64,000 bases of DNA. It comes from Rhodoferax sp. Its GTDB lineage: Bacteria; Pseudomonadota; Gammaproteobacteria; Burkholderiales; Burkholderiaceae_C. The notes under the pieces are model-generated. The model was given only the letters and a program-made list of their open reading frames with translations, searched no databases and was not told the origin of the DNA. Both the position numbers and the translations under genes were made by a program. The stretch is taken from the NCBI RefSeq assembly GCF_028689295.1, contig NZ_JAQTWL010000007.1, positions 1 to 64,000 of the forward strand, read 5' to 3'. This document shows, piece after piece, positions 52,738 through 61,604 of the stretch; within the stretch, counting starts at the first letter, position 1, and every line of letters starts with the position of its first letter.

Positions 52738-52785
52738 TCGTAGCGCCAAGCTGTCTAAACACCAGCTTTACGCTTCGACAGTATC

Positions 52786-52811
52786 AAGCCGCCTTCGGGC
52801 GGCTTTTTTTT
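52786..52811 (+). terminator. Terminator after porin
   Basis: AGCCGCC and GGCGGCT pair around TTCGG-type loop (AAGCCGCCTTCGGGCGGCTT), followed by an eight-T run. Confidence 0.93.
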
Positions 52812-53053
52812 GCTCGAACAAAAAAACAAACCTATTGACTTTGATCTTGATAGGATAACTTGACAGACCCAGTGCCCTTTGTTGCAAGGTCACCACAGAT
52901 GCACCAATCTTGCGCAAGTTTACCGGCCGTTTTGGGGCAAAAGCGCCGGCCATCTGTTTCAATAGCGGTTAACTTCCTGACACAGGAGGTTGGCTCTGGG
53001 TTCTGAAATAAGTTGGTTTCAGGGCCTTATGTTTAACCTTGGAGATACTTGTA
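52812..53053. other. Leader region of the second porin
   Basis: About 240 bases without a gene. TTGACT at 52835-52840 is a possible -35, but no well-spaced -10 is convincing. TTGGAG at 53039-53044 is the likely ribosome-binding site. Confidence 0.4.
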
Positions 53054-54091
53054 ATGAAAAAATCCCTGATCGCATTGGCCGTTCTGGCCGCTACTGGCGC
53101 CGCAATGGCCCAATCTTCGGTAACCTTGTTTGGTCGCCTTGACGCTGGCGTTGGCGTCATCGACAAAGAGACAACCGGTGCCGCTCCAGTGGCATCGCAG
53201 TCGCAAACCGTGGTGAATTCTTCCACATTCAATACCACCTACTGGGGCATGAAGGGCACAGAAGATTTGGGTGGCGGCTTGAAAGCCAACTTCAATCTCC
53301 AATCCGGTTTTGCGATTGACACCGGTGTGGGCAACACTGGTTTGTTTGAACGCCTCGCCACGGTTGGTCTGTCCGGCGGTTTCGGTGCCGTCAACCTAGG
53401 CCGTCAATACTCGCCTTACTACGATCTGTTTGGCGCAACTGACAACATTGACGATGCCAATGTCGCCACCACTGGGGCAGTTTACGGAAAAGGCATCGGA
53501 CAATCAACTGTCACCCGTGCCAGCAATTCGATCCGCTACGACTCCCCGTCTTTCAGCGGCCTGTCGGTATCGGCCTTGGTCGGTCTTGGCGAAAATGAAA
53601 ATGTTGCACCTAATGTCGGTGATGCTACCAACATCTTCAGCCTGAACATCATTTACAAGGCTGGCCCGTTGCTGGTTGGTTATGCACATCACCAGGAAAA
53701 GTTGACTCAGGCGGTTTTGACGACACCTCAGGACGAAAACACTTACGACATGGTCGGTGCTACCTTTGACTTTGGCATGGCCAAAGTCACCGGTGGGTAC
53801 CAGCAAGTATCTAACGACAGCGGGACTGATGACAAGGAATTCAACGCGGGTGTTAAAGTGCCGGTCGGGACCGCAGCGACGGTTTACCTTGGTTACGCCG
53901 ACTCGAACACAAGCAAAGCTGGTTTCGATCTGAACAGTCAGGGTTATACATTGGCTGGTACCTACAACATGTCCAAGCGCACCAAGCTGTATGCCAGCTA
54001 TGACGCGACAGAACTCGAAAAAGGTACCCCCGGTGCGGTCAGTACCGACGAAACGAGCCGGTTTGCGGTTGGTGTCGTGCATCTGTTCTAA
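53054..54091 (+). CDS. Gram-negative porin
   Basis: A 345-aa porin: signal peptide KKSLIALAVLAATGAAMA, SVTLFGRLDAGVGVID, YWGMKGTEDLGGGLKANFNL, and the C-terminal AVGVVHLF. The N-terminus is nearly the same as that of the porin at 51748, so the two come from a tandem duplication that diverged in the outer loops. ATG 53054 with the standard signal peptide is preferred over an upstream start at 53039. Confidence 0.94.
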   Translation: MKKSLIALAVLAATGAAMAQSSVTLFGRLDAGVGVIDKETTGAAPVASQSQTVVNSSTFNTTYWGMKGTEDLGGGLKANFNLQSGFAIDTGVGNTGLFERLATVGLSGGFGAVNLGRQYSPYYDLFGATDNIDDANVATTGAVYGKGIGQSTVTRASNSIRYDSPSFSGLSVSALVGLGENENVAPNVGDATNIFSLNIIYKAGPLLVGYAHHQEKLTQAVLTTPQDENTYDMVGATFDFGMAKVTGGYQQVSNDSGTDDKEFNAGVKVPVGTAATVYLGYADSNTSKAGFDLNSQGYTLAGTYNMSKRTKLYASYDATELEKGTPGAVSTDETSRFAVGVVHLF

Positions 54092-54128
54092 TCTGACGCT
54101 GACGCAAGTCATCTGACGGTTAAACCTC

Positions 54129-54164
54129 AAAACCCCGCCTGGGTAACCCGGCGGGGTTTCTTGT
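54129..54164 (+). terminator. Terminator after second porin
   Basis: AAACCCCGCC pairs with GGCGGGGTTT around a ten-base loop that itself can pair (TGGGTAACCC); TTTCTTGTTT follows. Confidence 0.9.
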
Positions 54165-54192
54165 TTCCGGACTGAGTTCAATCGTCCAAAGC

Positions 54193-54363
54193 TCAGCGAC
54201 TGGCTCGCCACGGCGCGCTGGTCAACATCAAATCCGTAGGCGACGGCGTGTTTGAGATGCGCGACTTCTTCGGCCCCGGCTGGCGCATGTATTACCTGGA
54301 GCAACCGGGATCAATCATTCCAAAGACATTCAACGTGCAATACAGCTGGCAAAGGAGCAGTGA
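54193..54363 (+). pseudogene. Remnant of RelE/HigB-type toxin gene
   Basis: Reading from 54193 gives QRLARHGALVNIKSVGDGVF then EMRDFFGPGWRMYYLEQ, which matches the middle of Gp49-like/RelE-superfamily addiction toxins (GDxKSVGxGVxELRxxFGPGYRVYY). The next usual block (a LLCGGDKSTQ-like strand) is missing, and in another frame INHSKDIQRAIQLAKEQ continues the usual C-terminus, ending TGA at 54361-54363. The 5' part is also absent. So the gene has an N-terminal loss and an internal deletion with frameshift. Confidence 0.7.
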
Positions 54364-54500
54364 TGAAGAACATCAAAATCCGAGCATTCGATGCAGCAAA
54401 CTTTCTCAATGACGAGCAAGACATTGCAGAGTAGATGCGTCAATTCCTTCGACGAGAATCAAGAGTTTGCGGGGTCATGGTCTCGCCCAAAGTTGAGCGG
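54363..54500 (+). pseudogene. Remnant of cognate antitoxin gene
   Basis: ATG overlaps the toxin stop (TGATG), as is usual in these pairs. The product MKNIKIRAFDAANFLNDEQ-DIAE resembles antitoxins of the type (M)KTRPFDAAEYLDDEEAIAxY; a TAG at 54432-54434 stands where a tyrosine codon is expected, and MRQFLRRE continues in frame after it before the sequence loses resemblance. Both members of the pair are therefore dead or the antitoxin is cut to 23 residues. Confidence 0.6.
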
Positions 54501-54521
54501 CTGTCGGCCTGATGAATTCAC

Positions 54522-55760
54522 TCACCCCAGCGGGTGCTCGATGATCCGGCCAATGTCCGGCCAGCGGCGATGCAGCCAGAGCCAGGCCAGCAGGCCCACC
54601 GACAGCATGGCCAGTGAGGCGGCCGCCAGCGCCACGGTGGAGTGCATTACCAGCGGCGCAATCAGGCCGGCCACCACGCCGTTGGCACTGGCGCCAATGA
54701 AAGCCTGCAGGCTCGACGCCATGCCACGCCGGTCAGGGTGCAGGTCGAGCACCAGCAGCGTGATCACCGGAACCATCATGGCCCAGCCAAAGGCAAACAG
54801 CGCCACCGGGAACATGGCCCACACCACATGCGCGACAAACAGCGCGTTGGCCAGCAGATTGATGAGCGCAATGCCGAGCATGATGGCAAAGCCGTATTTG
54901 ATTTGCTGCTTGGGCGCCAGTCGCCCGGCCATGCGGCCACTGACCCATGCACCACCCATGATGCCGCTGATGGTCAGCACGAAGAACCAGAAAAACTGCG
55001 TGGGCGCCAGCGCCAGGTGCTCGCCCAAAAACACTGGCGCCGACAACACGTACAAAAACATGCCGTTGAACGGAATGCCGCTGGCCAATGCCAGCAGCAA
55101 AAAGCGCGGGTCAAGCCCCAGTTTCCAGTAGCCCTGCATCAAGTTGCTGACCTTGAGCGGCTGACGCTGGGAAACGTGCAGGGTTTCAGGAAGCAGTTTG
55201 TAATTGGCGGCCCACAACGCCACGCCCACTGCCGTCAAAAACCAGAACACGCTGTGCCAGCCCAACTGCGCAAACAACACGCCGCCGATCATCGGCGCAA
55301 TGGCGGGCGCCACGCCAAAAAAAAGGGTGATCTGGCTCATCACCCTTTGCGCCTGCGCCGGTGAAAACATGTCGCGCACCACGGCGCGCGACACCACAAT
55401 GCCCGCCCCGGTGGTAAGGCCCTGCACTGACCGGAAAAACACCAGCTGGCCAATGCTTTGCGACAGTGCGCAGCCCATGGAGGCCAGCGTAAATGCGGCC
55501 AGCCCCCACAGCACCACCGGTCGGCGTCCCACGCTGTCGGACAGGGCGCCATGAAACAGGCTCATGAAGGCAAAGCCGAACAGGTAGGCCGACAGGGTTT
55601 GCTGCATCTGCAAAGGTGTGGCATCCAGCGAGCTGGCAATGCCGGCAAACGCCGGGATGTAGGTGTCAATGGAAAACGGTCCGAGCATGCCCAGCGTGGA
55701 CAGCAACACCGCCAGCGCCCAGCGCGGCGCGCGCCACAGGTGTTGTGCGTCGGGATTCAT
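54522..55760 (-). CDS. Bcr/CflA family MFS drug exporter
   Basis: A 412-aa 12-span transporter. Family marks: LSTLGMLGPFSIDTYIPAF in the first span, LFGFAFMSLFHGALSDSVGRRPV (motif A), GAGIVVSRAVVRDMFS (motif C region), and MSQITLFFGVAPAIAPMIGG. This group includes Bcr (bicyclomycin) and CflA (chloramphenicol/florfenicol) exporters; the substrate here is unknown. ATG 55760 (MNPDAQHLWRAPRWALAVLL) was chosen over longer frames. The CopD-like gene ends eight bases upstream, so both may be one operon. Confidence 0.92.
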   Translation of the reverse strand: MNPDAQHLWRAPRWALAVLLSTLGMLGPFSIDTYIPAFAGIASSLDATPLQMQQTLSAYLFGFAFMSLFHGALSDSVGRRPVVLWGLAAFTLASMGCALSQSIGQLVFFRSVQGLTTGAGIVVSRAVVRDMFSPAQAQRVMSQITLFFGVAPAIAPMIGGVLFAQLGWHSVFWFLTAVGVALWAANYKLLPETLHVSQRQPLKVSNLMQGYWKLGLDPRFLLLALASGIPFNGMFLYVLSAPVFLGEHLALAPTQFFWFFVLTISGIMGGAWVSGRMAGRLAPKQQIKYGFAIMLGIALINLLANALFVAHVVWAMFPVALFAFGWAMMVPVITLLVLDLHPDRRGMASSLQAFIGASANGVVAGLIAPLVMHSTVALAAASLAMLSVGLLAWLWLHRRWPDIGRIIEHPLG

Positions 55761-55768
55761 CCGGACTG

Positions 55769-56245
55769 TTAGCGCGGCACACCGATCAGGGTGACCAGCA
55801 CAATCAGCATACCCAAAACCAGATTCACCAGCACCCAAGATCGGATTTGCGCCAGCGCCGCAGCACCTGCAGGCCAGTCGGCGGCTGGTACGGCTCGGCT
55901 TAGGCGCTTGTACAGGCCAAACCGGATATGACCGAAAATCAGCATCATGACGATGCCCAACGTGGCCATGATGGTCCACTCCAGCGGCATGCTGAAATGC
56001 CCGCCCGCCTGCACCACCTGTTTGGCAACCTGGCCGATCATCCAAAGGCCCGTGACCAGCGCTACCGCAACGGCTGCCAGTACGGCGCCAAAGAAGCGGC
56101 CCAGCACCGCGTGCATCAGGCGAACCCGCACCGCCGGCTCCAACACACCGACGGCCGGGCGTAAAAAGAAATGGGCAAACACCATGCCTCCGATCCAGAC
56201 GATGATGGCGAGCAGGTGCAGGGTTTTAAGGATGGCGTACGACAT
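55769..56245 (-). CDS. CopD-like / DUF2269-type membrane protein
   Basis: A 158-aa protein with four predicted membrane spans. The start MSYAILKTLHLLAIIVWIGG with the histidine in LKTLHLLA, then FAHFFLRPAV, resembles the CopD (copper resistance D) domain and related small membrane proteins. There is no CopC or other copper gene nearby, so a copper role is not supported by context. A TTG two codons upstream is another possible start. Confidence 0.75.
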   Translation of the reverse strand: MSYAILKTLHLLAIIVWIGGMVFAHFFLRPAVGVLEPAVRVRLMHAVLGRFFGAVLAAVAVALVTGLWMIGQVAKQVVQAGGHFSMPLEWTIMATLGIVMMLIFGHIRFGLYKRLSRAVPAADWPAGAAALAQIRSWVLVNLVLGMLIVLVTLIGVPR

Positions 56246-56448
56246 GGACAAGACTCATGAATGGAACAAGATGGGGAGTGTGCATCAGGAACGGCAACAG
56301 AGTCAGCCTGGGGGTGAAAGCCTGTCGCAGGTTCGGCCAATTTGAATCAGCAAAAAAAGCTGATGCGCCTGCGGAGCACCTATTCAGGCACTTATGATGA
56401 CCGAAGTACTACTATGATGATAGCTAAAAGGCTATATACAGCAATTAA
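56246..56448. other. Intergenic region upstream of the CopD-like gene
   Basis: About 200 bases between the CopD-like start and the 3' end of tRNA-Leu. I see no gene; ATCAGC and GCTGAT around seven A residues (near 56345) make a short hairpin. It should contain the promoter of the CopD-like gene and the end of the tRNA transcript. Confidence 0.4.
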
Positions 56449-56533
56449 TGGTGCCCGGGGCCGGAATCGAACCGGCACGCCTTGCGGCGGGGGATTTTGA
56501 GTCCCCTGCGTCTACCAATTTCACCACCCGGGC
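56449..56533 (-). tRNA. tRNA-Leu (anticodon CAA)
   Basis: On the minus strand the 85 bases run from GCCCGGGTGGTGAAATTGG to CCCGGGCACCA. The acceptor stem GCCCGGG/CCCGGGC is perfect, the D-loop has GGTAGACGC, the anticodon stem GGGGA/TCCCC encloses CTCAAAA (anticodon CAA, reads UUG), a long variable arm follows as in class II tRNAs, and the T-arm is CCGGTTCGATTCCGG. CCA is encoded. Confidence 0.97.
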
Positions 56534-56570
56534 CACGCTTTGAGGCTCGAATTATGGCACAGTGCAAGTT

Positions 56571-57473
56571 ATGAAATATTCAACCATTGAAGATCTGATC
56601 GGCAACACTCCCCTGGTACGTTTGCAGCGCATTGGGGCCACTGAAAGTGCTGCACGTAGCAATGTCATTCTGGGCAAACTGGAGGGTAATAACCCGGCCG
56701 GTTCGGTCAAGGACCGTGCCGCCATGTCGATGATCCAGCGCGCCCAGGAGCGCGGCGAGATCAAGCCGGGCGACACGCTGATCGAGGCCACCTCGGGCAA
56801 CACTGGCATTGCGCTGGCCATGGCGGCGGCCATCAAGGGCTACCGCATGGTGTTGATCATGCCCGAGGATTTGTCGATCGAGCGCGCGCAGACCATGAAA
56901 GCGTTTGGCGCCGAGCTGATTTTGACGCCCAAAAGCGGCGGCATGGAATACTCGCGCGACCTGGCTGACCAGATGGCGCACGAAGGCAAAGGCCATGTGC
57001 TCGACCAGTTCTCCAACCCCGACAACCCGCGGATCCACGTGGAGACCACCGGACCCGAAATATGGTCAGCCACCAAAGGCAAGATCACCCACTTTGTCAG
57101 CGCCATGGGCACCACTGGCACCATCACCGGGGTCTCGCAATACCTCAAGAAAAAGAACCCGGCCATCAAAATCATCGGCGTGCAGCCCACCGAGGGTTCG
57201 CGCATTCCGGGCATCCGCAAGTGGCCGCAAGCCTATTTGCCCAAAATTTACGACCCTACCCACGTCGATGAGCTGCTCTACGTGAGCCAGGAAGATGCCG
57301 AGGAAATGTGCCGCCAACTGGCCCGCGAAGAAGGCATCTTTGCCGGCATTTCTGCCGCGGGCGCCTGCTGGGTGGCGCAGGAAATTGCCAGACGTGAAAA
57401 ACATGCAACCATTGTCTTCATCGTCTGCGACCGGGGCGACCGCTATCTGTCCACCGGCGTCTTTCCGGCCTGA
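56571..57473 (+). CDS. cysM: Cysteine synthase B (O-acetylserine sulfhydrylase)
   Basis: PLP enzyme that makes cysteine from O-acetylserine and sulfide or thiosulfate. The 300-aa protein has the lysine that binds PLP (Lys47 in NNPAGSVKDRAAM), the phosphate-binding EATSGNTGIALAM and GTTGTITGVSQYLK. CysM rather than CysK is favoured by the length and by RIPGIRKWPQAYLPKI near residue 210. The following TusA-like gene, 34 bases downstream, handles sulfur transfer, which fits. Confidence 0.94.
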   Translation: MKYSTIEDLIGNTPLVRLQRIGATESAARSNVILGKLEGNNPAGSVKDRAAMSMIQRAQERGEIKPGDTLIEATSGNTGIALAMAAAIKGYRMVLIMPEDLSIERAQTMKAFGAELILTPKSGGMEYSRDLADQMAHEGKGHVLDQFSNPDNPRIHVETTGPEIWSATKGKITHFVSAMGTTGTITGVSQYLKKKNPAIKIIGVQPTEGSRIPGIRKWPQAYLPKIYDPTHVDELLYVSQEDAEEMCRQLAREEGIFAGISAAGACWVAQEIARREKHATIVFIVCDRGDRYLSTGVFPA

Positions 57474-57507
57474 TGACGCGTGGCCCTCAAAATTCCAGGA
57501 ACCCAGC

Positions 57508-57735
57508 ATGCACATCGACAAAGAAATTGACACCAGCGGGCTCAACTGCCCGTTGCCCATCCTGAAAGCCAAGAAGGCCCTGGCCGAGCTGGAAAGTGGC
57601 CAGGTCCTCAAGGTGATCGCCACCGACGGCGGCTCGCTGCGCGATTTCCAGGCCTTCGCCAAACAGACCGGCAACGAGTTGCTGGAGCAGCAGACGCTGG
57701 GCGAGGAATTCATTCACGTGCTGCGGCGGCGCTAA
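57508..57735 (+). CDS. TusA-like sulfurtransferase
   Basis: A 75-aa protein of the TusA/SirA family, which carries persulfide sulfur to tRNA thiolation, molybdenum cofactor or sulfur metabolism. The signature is DTSGLNCPLPILKAKKAL with the active-site Cys at about residue 14 in the CPxP motif (CPLP). The length is standard. It follows cysM closely, so cysteine-derived or thiosulfate sulfur is a likely source; the acceptor is unknown. Confidence 0.93.
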   Translation: MHIDKEIDTSGLNCPLPILKAKKALAELESGQVLKVIATDGGSLRDFQAFAKQTGNELLEQQTLGEEFIHVLRRR

Positions 57736-57740
57736 TCCGG

Positions 57741-57802
57741 TCATTGCGAGCGAAGCGTGGCAATCCATGACTTCGTGGATTGCCACGCTTCGCTCGCAAT
57801 GA
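57741..57802. repeat. Long perfect inverted repeat (REP-like) between tusA-like gene and valS
   Basis: The 27 bases from 57741 (TCATTGCGAGCGAAGCGTGG and on) are exactly complementary to 57776-57802, around an eight-base loop. It lies six bases after the tusA-like stop and eight bases before the valS stop on the other strand, so a strong hairpin sits where two converging transcripts end. There is no T-run. Confidence 0.95.
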
Positions 57803-57809
57803 GACGAAT

Positions 57810-60734
57810 TTAGTTAAGCCGCGCCAACTGGTCCCTGACCTTGGCCAGCGTGGCTTCAAAATCGGCCAGGCGTTTGCGCTCCTGCTCGATCACGGCGGCG
57901 GGAGCCCGGGCCACGAACGCTTCGTTGCCGAGCTTGCCGTGCGCCTTGACGATTTCACCTTCCAGCCGCGCCAGTTCCTTACCCAGGCGCCCCTGTTCTG
58001 CGGCCACGTCAATAGCCATGAACAGACATATTCGCGCCTCGCCCACGACGGCCACCGGCGCGGCTTGCGCGGCGGCGGCCCAGGAAGCTTCGTCTTCAAA
58101 CACGCGCACTTCGCTGAGCTTGGCCAGCGCCTGCAGCACGGGTGCCGCCTGCGTCATGAAAGCGGCCTCGGCGGCTGAACCGGCAATGGCAAACAGCGGC
58201 AAACGAGTGGCCGGCGACACACTCATTTCGCCGCGCAGGTTGCGGCAGGCGTCCACCAACTGCTTGAGCTTGGCCACATGGGCAATCGCGGCTTCGTCAA
58301 TGCGCTCGGGCTGGCTCACCGGGTAGGCGGCGATCGCCACCGAGGGACCGTCTCGCCCGGCCACCGGGGCAATTTTTTGCCACAGTTCCTCTGTCACGAA
58401 CGGGATGATCGGATGCGCCAGGCGCTGGATGGTCTCCAGCGTGCGGATCAGCGTGCGGCGCGTGGCGCGTTGCTGCGCGGCATTGCCCTGCTGGATTTGC
58501 ACCTTGGCGATTTCCAGGTACCAGTCGCAGAACTCGTTCCAGATAAAGTCGTAAATGGAGGCGGCGACATTGTCGAGACGGTAGTCGGCAAAGCCCTGAG
58601 CCACCTGGGCTTCGACCTTTTGCAGCAGGGAGACGATCCAGCGGTCGGCCGCGCTGAAGTCGAGGTAAGTGGCGCCCACCTCGCACTCGGCCGCCGTGTG
58701 CTCTTTCAAACCGCAGTCCTTGCCTTCGCAGTTCATCAGCACAAAGCGGCTGGCGTTCCAGAGCTTGTTGCAGAAGTTGCGGTAGCCTTCGCAGCGCTTG
58801 GCATCAAAGTTGATGGAGCGACCCAGCGAGGCCAGCGAGGCAAAGGTGAAGCGCAGCGCGTCGGCACCAAAGGCCGGAATGCCCGCCGGGAACTCTTTTT
58901 CGGTGTTCTTGCGCACCTGCGGCGCGGTCTCGGGCTTGCGCAGGCCTTCACAGCGTTTGACCAGCAGTTCGGGCAGCGCAATGCCGTCGATCAAATCCAC
59001 CGGGTCGAGCACATTGCCCTCGGACTTGCTCATCTTGTGGCCCTGCGCGTCGCGCACCAGGCCGTGGATGTAGACGTGTTTGAACGGCGCCTGGCCGGTG
59101 AAGTGCGTGGTCATCATGATCATCCGGGCGACCCAGAAGAAGATGATGTCATAGCCGGTGACCAGCACACTGCTGGGCAGATAGAGGTCGAAATCTTCAG
59201 TTTTTTCGGGCCAGCCCATGGTGCTGAAAGGCACCAGCGCCGACGAGTACCAAGTGTCAAGCACGTCTTCGTCACGTTTGAGCGTTTTGCCAGGGGCCTG
59301 CGCCTGGGCCTCACGCTCGTTGCGCGCTACATAGACCTTGCCGTCTTCGTCGTACCAGGCCGGAATCTGATGACCCCACCAGAGCTGGCGGCTGATGCAC
59401 CAGTCCTGGATGTTGTTCATCCACTGGTTGTAGGTGTTGACCCAGTTCTCTGGCACAAACTTGACCTGACCAGACTGCACCGCGTCGATGGCTTTTTGGG
59501 TGATGCTTTTTCCCGTGGGGTCTTGCTCAGACACTTTGGACATGGCCACAAACCACTGGTCGGTGAGCATGGGCTCAATCACCTGACCGGTGCGGGCGCA
59601 ACGTGGCACCATCAGCTTGTGTTTTTTGATTTCGACCATCAGCTCCAAAGCCTGCAGGTCCTTGACGATCTGTTTGCGGGCGGCAAAACGGTCCAGGCCT
59701 TGGTAAACGGCCGGTGCCTCGGTGTTGATCTTGGCATCCAGCGTCAACACACAAATCATCGGCAGCTTGTGGCGCTGACCTACGGCGTAGTCGTTCAGGT
59801 CGTGCGCCGGCGTCACTTTGACCACGCCGGTGCCAAAGGCCTTGTCAACGTAGTCGTCGGCAATGATCGGAATGGTGTGGTCGCACAGAGGCAGCGTCAC
59901 GTGTTTGCCGATCAAGTGGGCATAGCGCTCGTCTTCCGGGTGCACCATGGCGGCCACGTCGCCGAGCATCGTCTCGGGGCGCGTGGTGGCGACCACCAAA
60001 CCCGGGGCCAGTTTGCCATTCACCAGCTGCGGGCCGTCGGCAAACGGGTACAGGATGTGCCACAGGCTGCCGTCTTCTTCCTCGGATTCCACTTCCAGGT
60101 CTGACACGGCGCTCATCAGCACCGGGTCCCAGTTGACCAGACGTTTGCCACGGTAGATCAGGCCTTGCTCATACAGACGCACAAAGGTCTCCGTCACCGT
60201 TTTGGACAGCTTGGGGTCCATGGTGAAGTATTCGCGGCTCCAGTCCACCGTGTCGCCCATGCGGCGCATCTGGGTGGTGATGGTGTTGCCACTCTTTTCC
60301 TTCCACTCCCAAACCTTGCTGACGAAGTTTTTGCGTGCCTCGGCTGGTGTCGGTCCCATGTCGTGGCGGCTGATGCCTGCAGCTTGCAACTGGCGCTCGA
60401 CCACAATTTGCGTGGCAATACCGGCGTGGTCGGTGCCCGGAATCCAGGCGGTGTTGAAGCCAGCCATGCGGTGGTAGCGTGTCAGGCTGTCCATGATGGT
60501 TTGGTTGAACGCGTGCCCCATGTGCAGCGTGCCGGTCACGTTGGGCGGCGGCAACTGGATGCAAAAGTTGTCACCGCGCGCAGCCGCCTCCGCATTTGGC
60601 GCGCCAGTGCCGCGGTAACCCGCCACACCGTAGCCGCGCCCTTCCCATTCGGGGCCCCAATGCGCTTCCAGCGCTGCGGGCTCGAAAGATTTGGACAGGC
60701 TGTTGAGGCCGGGTTGCTGGAGTGCGTCAGTCAT
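57810..60734 (-). CDS. valS: Valyl-tRNA synthetase
   Basis: Class Ia synthetase of 974 aa. Signature HIGH-type motif in [22 protein letters not shown] in [17 protein letters not shown], the editing (CP1) domain with [19 protein letters not shown], and a C-terminal coiled coil ([20 protein letters not shown]) typical of ValRS. ATG 60734 ([20 protein letters not shown]) fits the family; longer upstream frames add unrelated residues. Confidence 0.97.
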   Translation of the reverse strand: MTDALQQPGLNSLSKSFEPAALEAHWGPEWEGRGYGVAGYRGTGAPNAEAAARGDNFCIQLPPPNVTGTLHMGHAFNQTIMDSLTRYHRMAGFNTAWIPGTDHAGIATQIVVERQLQAAGISRHDMGPTPAEARKNFVSKVWEWKEKSGNTITTQMRRMGDTVDWSREYFTMDPKLSKTVTETFVRLYEQGLIYRGKRLVNWDPVLMSAVSDLEVESEEEDGSLWHILYPFADGPQLVNGKLAPGLVVATTRPETMLGDVAAMVHPEDERYAHLIGKHVTLPLCDHTIPIIADDYVDKAFGTGVVKVTPAHDLNDYAVGQRHKLPMICVLTLDAKINTEAPAVYQGLDRFAARKQIVKDLQALELMVEIKKHKLMVPRCARTGQVIEPMLTDQWFVAMSKVSEQDPTGKSITQKAIDAVQSGQVKFVPENWVNTYNQWMNNIQDWCISRQLWWGHQIPAWYDEDGKVYVARNEREAQAQAPGKTLKRDEDVLDTWYSSALVPFSTMGWPEKTEDFDLYLPSSVLVTGYDIIFFWVARMIMMTTHFTGQAPFKHVYIHGLVRDAQGHKMSKSEGNVLDPVDLIDGIALPELLVKRCEGLRKPETAPQVRKNTEKEFPAGIPAFGADALRFTFASLASLGRSINFDAKRCEGYRNFCNKLWNASRFVLMNCEGKDCGLKEHTAAECEVGATYLDFSAADRWIVSLLQKVEAQVAQGFADYRLDNVAASIYDFIWNEFCDWYLEIAKVQIQQGNAAQQRATRRTLIRTLETIQRLAHPIIPFVTEELWQKIAPVAGRDGPSVAIAAYPVSQPERIDEAAIAHVAKLKQLVDACRNLRGEMSVSPATRLPLFAIAGSAAEAAFMTQAAPVLQALAKLSEVRVFEDEASWAAAAQAAPVAVVGEARICLFMAIDVAAEQGRLGKELARLEGEIVKAHGKLGNEAFVARAPAAVIEQERKRLADFEATLAKVRDQLARLN

Positions 60735-61059
60735 GGTGTTTTGCCGAGGTGCCTGGCGCGCATTGCGGCGGCGCCAGGATGTCGCAGCAGGCGTGCAAGG
60801 CCGCACTGCGATGGGATTGTTCAAGGGACCTTGATTTTATTCGACCCGACCCTCAAGTGACTCGACTTGTCCGCATCAACACGGCAGCCAGTTGGTCGAT
60901 TGTCGAAATGATTATCGGTTTCCAGTGTTCAATAGCCCGGAGCAATGACAGACATTGACAGCGTCAATTGGACGCCCTTGGGCGAGGCAGGTAAAGTGCA
61001 GGCGTCTTTGACACCAAGTTCAAGGCAAACCCTTTTTATTCAACCCTAAGGAGAATTCC
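60735..61059. other. Intergenic region between valS and rubrerythrin
   Basis: 325 bases between divergent genes. I see no gene and no T-box-like leader for valS. Bases around 60895-60925 (GATTGTCGAAATGATTATCGG) are AT-rich and could carry a promoter. CTAAGGAG at 61047-61054 is the rubrerythrin ribosome-binding site. Confidence 0.4.
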
Positions 61060-61482
61060 ATGGCAGCACTCAAAGGCTCAAGAACGGAAGACAACCTGAA
61101 AGCCGCCTTCGCAGGCGAGTCACAGGCCAACCGCCGCTATTTGTATTTCGCGAACAAGGCCGACGTGGAAGGCCAGCCCGACGTGGCAGCCCTGTTCCGT
61201 TCCACCGCTGAAGGCGAGACCGGTCACGCGCACGGCCACCTGGAGTGGCTGGAGCAGTGCGGCGACCCCGCCACCGGCATGCCGTTTGGTGCCACCCGCC
61301 AAAATCTGGCCTCGGCTGTGGCGGGCGAAACCCACGAGTACACCGACATGTACCCGGGCATGGCCAAGACGGCCCGCGAGGAAGGTCACGACGAAGTGGC
61401 CGACTGGTTTGAAACCCTGGCCAAAGCCGAGCGTTCGCACGCCAATCGCTACGCCAAGGCTTTGGCCGAACTGGCCGATTGA
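61060..61482 (+). CDS. Rubrerythrin-type di-iron protein
   Basis: A 140-aa four-helix ferritin-like protein. Di-iron ligands are visible in AFAGESQANRRYLYFA, STAEGETGHAHGHLEW and AVAGETHEYTDMYPGMAKTA, AKAERSHANRYAKAL (two E-x6-Y and two ExxH pairs). The C-terminal rubredoxin domain of classical rubrerythrins is absent, so it is the short erythrin or sulerythrin type. Such proteins reduce peroxide. The two next genes, an Fe-S oxidoreductase and DUF3501, recur with it in many proteobacteria and probably form a functional unit, with the Fe-S protein supplying electrons. Confidence 0.92.
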   Translation: MAALKGSRTEDNLKAAFAGESQANRRYLYFANKADVEGQPDVAALFRSTAEGETGHAHGHLEWLEQCGDPATGMPFGATRQNLASAVAGETHEYTDMYPGMAKTAREEGHDEVADWFETLAKAERSHANRYAKALAELAD

Positions 61483-61604
61483 TGTTTGAGTGATTCGTGT
61501 TGGGCGCTGCCTGCAGCGCCCAATGCCAATCCCATACCGCGTCGAAGCGGTGTGCAATTGCTGTTTCCCGCGCCACCACAACATTCTTGACAAGGAAGAT
61601 CACC

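Noticed and set aside
58278..60104. 608-aa plus-strand frame opposite valS
   Set aside because: Antisense of a clear ValRS with HIGH and KMSKS motifs.
60735..61059. T-box or other riboswitch leader for valS
   Set aside because: No specifier-loop or antiterminator structure seen, and T-boxes are rare in betaproteobacteria.
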